In this document: in pieces, positions 1-4,031 of the stretch | How positions within the stretch are numbered: position 1 is the stretch's first letter | How the letters are laid out: the number at the start of each line of letters is the position of its first letter | Source of the DNA: CAYRTD01 sp964426915 | GTDB lineage: Bacteria > Bacteroidota > Bacteroidia > Bacteroidales > GCA-2748055 | Assembly: GCA_964426915.1 (NCBI GenBank) | Contig: CAYRTD010000187.1 | Span: 1 to 6,702, forward strand | Length of the DNA stretch: 6,702 bases | Direction of reading: 5' to 3' | Position numbers and translations under genes: made by a program | Notes under the pieces: generated by a model | What the model saw: only the letters and a program-made list of their open reading frames with translations | What the model was told of the DNA's origin: nothing | The model's database searches: none

Positions 1-70
1 TCTCTATCTATTAATGAATTAAAAGTGAAAATCTCAGCGTATAGTTTTCAAATTTATGATAAAAAAAACC

Positions 71-296
71 TGATCACCATCCTCCGACCCCACTGACCAC
101 CGATCACCGCCCCCCAGATTACCGTCATACCGATCACCGATTACTGATTACCGATTACCGCCCATGGGTCCCCATGGCTATTCCAGTTCAACCCCTGTCG
201 GGGTTGGGGTGCGTTTATCAACACCTTTACTGATCACCTATTACTCACCTCACCGATCACCGATCACCGATCACCGATTACCGATTACCGATTACC
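71..296. repeat. Composite repeat, copy 1: heptamer tracts around two hairpins
   Basis: Non-coding block between the left edge and the tonB terminator. It has three parts. Positions 71-159 hold degenerate copies of the heptamer GATYACC (clear units at 72, 102, 132, 146 and 153). Positions 162-206 hold two small hairpins. Positions 255-296 hold six perfect tandem heptamers, three GATCACC then three GATTACC. Bases 171-278 match 1327-1434 of copy 2 at 107 of 108 positions (G209 versus A1365), so the two blocks share a recent origin or are homogenised. Seven GATC sites lie in the block. Short tandem heptamer repeats are known from other bacteria (for example the STRR repeats of cyanobacteria), but I do not recognise this family by name. 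The 73-codon open frame running through it (164-385) is a by-product of stop-free repeats. Confidence 0.9.
162..206. other. Double hairpin of repeat copy 1
   Basis: Hairpin A: CCATGGG (162-168) and CCCATGG (171-177) are perfect inverted repeats; a realistic fold is 6 bp with the loop GTCC. Hairpin B: CAACCCC (189-195) and GGGGTTG (200-206) form a perfect 7-bp stem with the 4-base loop TGTC. Eleven bases (CTATTCCAGTT) separate the two stems. No U-tract follows on either strand, so these do not look like simple terminators. The arrangement recalls REP/BIME-type paired palindromes, but no cognate transposase is present and no family assignment is made. Confidence 0.75.
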
Positions 297-316
297 GTTT
301 ACTTTTTTGTTTAAAC

Positions 317-344
317 AAAAAAAGCTGCTCCTTATGGAACAGCT
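317..344 (-). terminator. Rho-independent terminator of tonB
   Basis: On the minus strand, 22 bases past the tonB TAG stop, the RNA can form a 9-bp stem: AGCUGUUCC pairs with GGAGCAGCU around the loop AUAA. It is followed directly by a run of U residues (A317-A322 on the plus strand). One pair is G-U on the minus strand but a C-A mismatch on the plus strand, so the structure works only in the tonB direction. The T-run lies inside a 20-base perfect palindrome at 303-322. Confidence 0.85.
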
Positions 345-365
345 CTTTTAAAAGTTCGTTTCTTC

Positions 366-1046
366 CTACTGTAATACAAAGTTAATCGGGAAGGTAAAGA
401 GTACTTTTACTGCTTTTCCTCTTTGTTTACCAGGTGTCCAGGGTGGAGATGTCATTACCACACGGATGGCTTCCTTATCGAGAGCGGGATCAACACCGGC
501 AACAACGACTGCGTCGACCACACGTCCGTTTTTATTGACAGCAAACTGAACGATAACCCTTCCGCTAATGCCGTTTTCGGCTGCAATTTCAGGATACCTC
601 AAATTCTGAGCGATGTACTTACGGAATTCGACCTCAGGCTTACCACCATTAAAAGTAGGCATGTCTTCTACAATATAGAATACCTGCTCTTCTTCAAACT
701 CCTCTTCTTCATCAGAAAAGCCTGTAAATTCAAACTCTGTGGATGCATCTGCTTCAACGTCAAAGTCGAATTCATCTTCGATTTCAACATCATCTTCCAC
801 GATATTCAGGATCTCGGTAACCTGCTGTTGCTCAGGTTCAGGGGGAGGCTCCTCGCGGCGGGTAACCTGCATCTCTTCGACTTCAAAGGTTGTTTCTGCT
901 ACAAGTTTTTCTTCCGAATCTTCCTTCGGCCGGGTGGTCCATTCGAATGCAACCAACACCAGAGCAAGAACAGCCACCAGTCCTATCTGCAGGAACATTC
1001 CGCGTTTCTTTTCAAGATCGGCTTTTTTTGATTTCTTTGCTTCCAT
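366..1046 (-). CDS. tonB: TonB family energy transducer
   Basis: Inner-membrane protein that passes proton-motive energy from ExbB/ExbD to TonB-dependent outer-membrane receptors. It has 226 residues. A basic cytoplasmic N-terminus (MEAKKSKKAD) is followed by one membrane anchor at about residues 17-36. A periplasmic linker follows, with a short Pro/Glu run (EEPPPEPE, 65-72) and a very acidic stretch (about 84-121, including EEEEFEEE). The TonB C-terminal domain covers about 135-226 and contains YPEIAAENGISGRVIVQFAV, the DPALDKEAI segment and the PPWTPGKQRGKAVKV segment, ending in FPINFVLQ. The acidic linker differs from the Pro/Lys-rich linker of enterobacterial TonB but is familiar in Bacteroidota paralogues. 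No exbB, exbD or receptor gene lies alongside, so it is probably one of several TonBs and its receptor is unknown. The ATG at 1044-1046 fits the expected N-terminus; no Shine-Dalgarno is visible. The gene ends at TAG with its own terminator and is bracketed by the two composite repeats. Confidence 0.93.
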   Translation of the reverse strand: MEAKKSKKADLEKKRGMFLQIGLVAVLALVLVAFEWTTRPKEDSEEKLVAETTFEVEEMQVTRREEPPPEPEQQQVTEILNIVEDDVEIEDEFDFDVEADASTEFEFTGFSDEEEEFEEEQVFYIVEDMPTFNGGKPEVEFRKYIAQNLRYPEIAAENGISGRVIVQFAVNKNGRVVDAVVVAGVDPALDKEAIRVVMTSPPWTPGKQRGKAVKVLFTFPINFVLQ

Positions 1047-1210
1047 TTTATGTTTGAATTTTGGGGCAATAAAATTAGTGAATTAAAAAGGATATTTCAA
1101 AGTTTTCCGGGAAAAGGCTGGTAAAAATAATTCTTTCATTTTTAATTCCTAACATTATGCCTTGATTTTATGAAAAATACTTCAAAAATCACTCCAAAAC
1201 GATCTGTGGT

Positions 1211-1218
1211 CAAATTTA
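1211..1218 (-). promoter_or_regulatory. Possible Bacteroidota -7 box upstream of tonB (weak)
   Basis: The minus strand reads TAAATTTG, an exact match to the TAnnTTTG -7 consensus of Bacteroidota sigma factors. It lies about 165 bases before the tonB ATG and between repeat block 2 and the gene. No TTG is seen at the expected -33 distance, and such a match can occur by chance in AT-rich DNA. The same octamer occurs at 49-56 beside block 1. A second, imperfect box (AAACTTTG) lies at 1098-1105, closer to the gene. Confidence 0.25.
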
Positions 1219-1313
1219 TTTAACCTGAAAATTTACCTCACCGCCAGAGCCCCGGCAGTTTAATTTCATTTACCGATTACTGATCACCGATTACCGAATA
1301 CCGATCACCGATT

Positions 1314-1362
1314 CCACGGGTTGCCACCCATGGCTATTCCAGTTCAACCCCTGTCGGGGTTG
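1314..1362. other. Double hairpin of repeat copy 2
   Basis: Hairpin A: CCACGGGT (1314-1321) faces ACCCATGG (1326-1333) around the loop TGCC. On the plus strand one position is a C-A mismatch; on the minus strand the same position is a G-T/U wobble, so the stem is complete only there. Hairpin B: CAACCCC (1345-1351), loop TGTC, GGGGTTG (1356-1362), identical to copy 1. The left arm and loop of hairpin A differ from copy 1, yet it still folds. Minus is the direction of hflX transcription, so the structure could form at the end of that message; no U-tract follows. Confidence 0.7.
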
Positions 1363-1410
1363 GGATGCGTTTATCAACACCTTTACTGATCACCTATTAC
1401 TCACCTCACC

Positions 1411-1508
1411 GATCACCGATCACCGATCACCGATCACCAATCACCGATCACCAATCACCGATCACCGATCACCAATCACCGATTACCGATTACCGATCAC
1501 CAATTACC
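1411..1508. repeat. Tandem array of 14 RATYACC heptamers
   Basis: Fourteen head-to-tail 7-base units without gaps: eight GATCACC, three AATCACC (1439, 1453, 1474), two GATTACC (1481, 1488) and one AATTACC (1502). Five positions of the unit never vary; positions 1 and 4 vary only by transition. Three units make 21 bases, which explains the stop-free frame reading ITDHRSP-type peptides; it is not a gene. The equivalent array in copy 1 has six units, so the copy number differs between the two sites. Confidence 0.92.
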
Positions 1509-1512
1509 TTTC

Positions 1513-2709
1513 TTAATACAAATAATCATTATAAGGATAACGCCGTGCATGTATCTCCTTCACTCTCCGGTACAGCAGGTCCTTGAATTCATCTATGTTT
1601 TGTTTTTTCTTAGCGGAAATAAAGACGGCTTCTACGGGATTCCTTGCGAGCCAGCTTCTTTTGAGTTCTTTCAGGGTATAATTTGCAATGGTTTCAGGAC
1701 TAAGATCATCTTCTTCTTTTTCTATATAACTATAGGCGTCAATCTTATTAAAAACCATGATCATTTTTTTATCACCTGCTCCGATCTCTTTCAGGGTTTC
1801 ATTTACAATCTGAACCTGTTCCTCAAAATTGGGATGTGAGATGTCCACTACATGAAGTAGGATATCAGATTCTCTTACCTCATCGAGGGTGGATTTGAAA
1901 GACTCGACAAGATCGTGGGGCAGTTTTCTGATGAATCCCACAGTATCAGCAAGAAGAAAAGGCAGATTTTCAATTACCACCTTTCTTACTGTTGTGTCAA
2001 GTGTAGCGAAGAGCTTGTTTTCAGCGAAGACTTCCGATTTAGAGATCAGATTCATGATCGTTGATTTACCCACATTGGTATAGCCCACCAGTGAAACACG
2101 TACCATTTTTCCCCTGTTTTTTCTCTGGGTGGACATTTGTTTATCAATCTTCTTCAACTGCTCTTTCAGGCGGGAAATTTTATCCCGTATAATCCTCCGG
2201 TCAGTTTCGATTTCAGTTTCCCCGGGTCCTCTAAGTCCGATCCCCCCTCTTTGTCTCTCCAGGTGAGTCCACATCCGGGTCAACCGCGGCAGCAGATACT
2301 GATATTGTGCAAGTTCAACCTGGGTTTTTGCATGGGATGTCTTGGCTCTCCCGGCAAAAATATCGAGGATGAGGTTGGTGCGGTCAAGGATTCGCCTTTT
2401 AAACTCCTTCTCTATATTCCTGAGCTGGGTAGGGCTGAGTTCATCATCAAAAATCACAAGATCAATTTCACGATCATCCACGAACTGATGGATTTCTTTC
2501 AGTTTTCCTTTTCCAATGAGAGTGGCAGCGTTTTCTTTATCAATTTTTTGTGTAAAGGTTTTTACAGGCTCTGCACCTGCTGTTTCTGTCAGAAAAGCCA
2601 GTTCATCAAGATATTCCTGAACTTCAGATTCATCCTGATCGTGCCGGATAACTCCAACAAGCACAGCAGTAACCGGCACAGGCCGGGTATCTATCATTTT
2701 ATCACCCAT
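1513..2709 (-). CDS. hflX: GTPase HflX (ribosome-splitting factor)
   Basis: Cytosolic GTPase of the Obg-HflX superfamily. The family binds the 50S subunit and splits stalled 70S ribosomes, notably under heat stress. It has 398 residues, normal for the family. The HflX N-terminal domain includes IGKGKL (65-70), DDELSPTQLRNIE (88-100) and the conserved segment from DRTNLILDIF (109-118) to QYLLPRL (137-143), then GPGETEIETDRR (161-172) and a helical linker rich in Lys/Arg. The G domain shows G1 GYTNVGKST (209-217), a switch I TLDTT (236-240), G3 DTVGF (255-259), G4 NKID (321-324) and G5 SAK (365-367), all intact. The start could be the ATG at 2709 or the in-frame ATG four codons on (2697), since the first residues MGDK are not conserved and no ribosome binding site decides it. 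asd lies 110 bases upstream on the same strand. Repeat block 2 begins 4 bases past the TAA stop. Confidence 0.96.
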   Translation of the reverse strand: MGDKMIDTRPVPVTAVLVGVIRHDQDESEVQEYLDELAFLTETAGAEPVKTFTQKIDKENAATLIGKGKLKEIHQFVDDREIDLVIFDDELSPTQLRNIEKEFKRRILDRTNLILDIFAGRAKTSHAKTQVELAQYQYLLPRLTRMWTHLERQRGGIGLRGPGETEIETDRRIIRDKISRLKEQLKKIDKQMSTQRKNRGKMVRVSLVGYTNVGKSTIMNLISKSEVFAENKLFATLDTTVRKVVIENLPFLLADTVGFIRKLPHDLVESFKSTLDEVRESDILLHVVDISHPNFEEQVQIVNETLKEIGAGDKKMIMVFNKIDAYSYIEKEEDDLSPETIANYTLKELKRSWLARNPVEAVFISAKKKQNIDEFKDLLYRRVKEIHARRYPYNDYLY

Positions 2710-2725
2710 GTAGTTTTATTTTTTT

Positions 2726-2733
2726 CAAAGGTA
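2726..2733 (-). promoter_or_regulatory. Candidate -7 promoter box for hflX
   Basis: The minus strand reads TACCTTTG, an exact TAnnTTTG match, 16 bases before the upstream hflX ATG. A TTG lies at 2750-2752, 16 bases further upstream, a little closer than the roughly 19-base spacing usual for the -33 element. If used, the leader would be only about 10 bases, or about 20 if the ATG at 2697 is the real start, which would favour that second start. Confidence 0.4.
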
Positions 2734-2819
2734 GGAAAAAGCGGGGACTCAAGGTAAGACTATATACTGCCAACTGTTTAAAAAAGTAATTTCCCCCTCA
2801 TAATCTCTGCTTCTGTCTT

Positions 2820-3836
2820 TCAAGCCCTGCGGTCAATCCCCTTATAAACAAGATATTCAGCAATCTGAACTGCATTTAATGCAGCCCCTTTTTTGATCTG
2901 ATCGCCTACACACCAGAAGGTAATTCCATTGGGTCTGGCCAGGTCTTTTCTCAGTCTGCCTACATACACATCGTCTTTCTCTGAAACAAAGAGTGGCATT
3001 GGATATTCATTCTGCGAAGGATCATCCTGAACCGTAATTCCCTGGGTATTCTCAAATGCTTTTCTCACCTCACCGACCTCTAAGGGCTTTTCTGTTTCTA
3101 CCCATATGGCTTCAGAGTGGGATCTCATAACCGGTATTCTTACACAGGTGGCGCTTACCTTGACATCGGAATGCATAATTTTCTGCGTTTCCCATACCAT
3201 TTTCATCTCCTCTTTGGTATAATCATTATCCAGAAAAACATCGATATGAGGAATGATGTTAAGGGCAAGCTGATACTGGAATTTTTCAACCGAGGCTTCT
3301 TTTCCTTCAGCTATATCTTTCATTTGTCTTGCAAGCTCGGCAAGACCTGCAGCACCAGCGCCACTTGCAGCCTGGTATGTGGAAACGTGAATGGATTTAA
3401 TATGTGATAATTCCTCAATAGGTTTAAGGGCTACCACCATCTGTATTGTTGAGCAGTTGGGATTGGCTATGATGTTGCGCGGACGGTTCAATGCATCTTC
3501 CGGGTTAACCTCAGGAACCACCAGAGGAACATCATCCTCATAGCGGAAAGCACTGGAATTATCGATCATTATCGTACCATGTTTTGTAATGGTATCCGCA
3601 TATTCTTTAGAAGTTCCTCCACCGGCAGAGGTGAGGGCGATATCGATATCCTTAAAATCGTCGTTATGTTTTAATTCCTTTACAATGAGTTTTTTTCCCT
3701 TAAATGTATATTCACGGCCTGCACTTCTGGGAGACCCGAATAATACCAGTTCATCCAGGGGAAAATTTCTTTCCTCTAAAACCTTCAAAAATTCCTGGCC
3801 AACAGCTCCGCTGACACCTACAATCGCTATTTTCAT
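2820..3836 (-). CDS. asd: Aspartate-semialdehyde dehydrogenase
   Basis: Cytosolic enzyme that reduces L-aspartyl-4-phosphate to L-aspartate 4-semialdehyde with NADPH, the branch point to lysine/diaminopimelate, threonine and methionine. It has 338 residues, full length for the bacterial family. The N-terminal Rossmann fold carries the dinucleotide motif GVSGAVG (7-13). DNSSAFR (92-98) is the family substrate/phosphate-binding segment. The catalytic cysteine is C128 in NPNCST. Q155 in YQAASGAG and the active-site H240 in RIPVMRSHSEA (233-243) are present, so the enzyme should be active. The C-terminal NAD-fold helix contains GDQIKKGAALNAVQIAEYL (311-329). The ATG at 3836 gives MKIAIVGVSG, the expected start right before the nucleotide-binding loop. 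No lysC, dapA or other pathway gene is in the window. hflX follows downstream with no terminator visible between them, and the upstream gene is divergent. Confidence 0.97.
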   Translation of the reverse strand: MKIAIVGVSGAVGQEFLKVLEERNFPLDELVLFGSPRSAGREYTFKGKKLIVKELKHNDDFKDIDIALTSAGGGTSKEYADTITKHGTIMIDNSSAFRYEDDVPLVVPEVNPEDALNRPRNIIANPNCSTIQMVVALKPIEELSHIKSIHVSTYQAASGAGAAGLAELARQMKDIAEGKEASVEKFQYQLALNIIPHIDVFLDNDYTKEEMKMVWETQKIMHSDVKVSATCVRIPVMRSHSEAIWVETEKPLEVGEVRKAFENTQGITVQDDPSQNEYPMPLFVSEKDDVYVGRLRKDLARPNGITFWCVGDQIKKGAALNAVQIAEYLVYKGIDRRA

Positions 3837-3865
3837 AATGTTTTGGATTAAGATTATGATCGGGA

Positions 3866-3880
3866 ATTGGAAAATCCAAT
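3866..3880. promoter_or_regulatory. Small dyad in the asd leader
   Basis: ATTGGA and TCCAAT form a 6-base inverted repeat with a 3-base AAA spacer, 29 bases before the asd ATG, within the 195-base divergent region 3837-4031. It could be an operator half-site pair or a weak leader hairpin, but it may be chance in AT-rich DNA. No exact TAnnTTTG box was found for either divergent gene; the nearest match on the asd side is AATTTTTG at 3899-3906. Confidence 0.2.
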
Positions 3881-4031
3881 AAACACCTGAGCATAATTCA
3901 AAAATTAATTAAAACCGACAAAAAATTTTTAAATGAATAATATTATGTCTGATAATTTTTATATCTTTAATTTCTTCCACGAATAAAGTTTCAATCTTTA
4001 AGCCCCAAAAATCGGAAAAAAATTTTGTAAA

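Larger units (their letters stand above)
1270..1508. repeat. Composite repeat, copy 2: heptamer tracts around two hairpins
   Basis: Second copy of the element seen at 71-296, in the same orientation. Positions 1270-1309 carry heptamer variants (GATTACT, GATCACC, GATTACC, GAATACC, GATCACC). Positions 1314-1362 carry the two hairpins. Positions 1327-1434 match copy 1 at 107 of 108 bases. A 14-unit array closes the block at 1508, leaving 4 bases before the hflX stop codon, so the block probably lies in the hflX 3' untranslated region. Eleven GATC sites are present. Upstream of base 1327 the two copies align only loosely, which sets the left limit of near-identity. Confidence 0.9.

Noticed and set aside
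208..225. Third hairpin (GGTG/CACC) after hairpin B
   Set aside because: Only 4 pairs around a 10-base loop, and the single base difference in copy 2 (A1365) breaks it.
164..385. Plus-strand 73-codon open frame across repeat block 1
   Set aside because: The peptide is a direct read-through of the heptamer and hairpin repeat (ITDHR/ITDYR units), runs into the tonB terminator and 3' end, and the same frame reappears in copy 2. It is a repeat artefact.
423..1031. Long plus-strand open frame (202 codons) antisense to tonB
   Set aside because: It mirrors the acidic, GA-rich tonB coding sequence; the composition (Cys/Phe-rich) is typical of an antisense shadow and no family is recognisable.
1241..1258. 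GC-rich hairpin upstream of tonB
   Set aside because: At best 5 pairs with a wobble on the minus strand and an 8-base loop, with no T-tract; too weak to call.
1411..1508. CRISPR array
   Set aside because: Units are 7 bases and directly abutting, with no spacers and no cas genes.
71..1508. Composite transposon carrying tonB
   Set aside because: The flanking blocks have no transposase frame, no terminal inverted repeats and no visible target-site duplication; they are direct non-coding repeats.
1365..1586. Plus-strand 73-codon open frame across repeat block 2
   Set aside because: It is the stop-free translation of the 21-base period and overlaps the 3' end of hflX on the other strand; no protein features.
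2137..2757. Plus-strand open frame (206 codons) antisense to hflX
   Set aside because: It lies opposite a clearly conserved GTPase gene and shows no domain or start context of its own.
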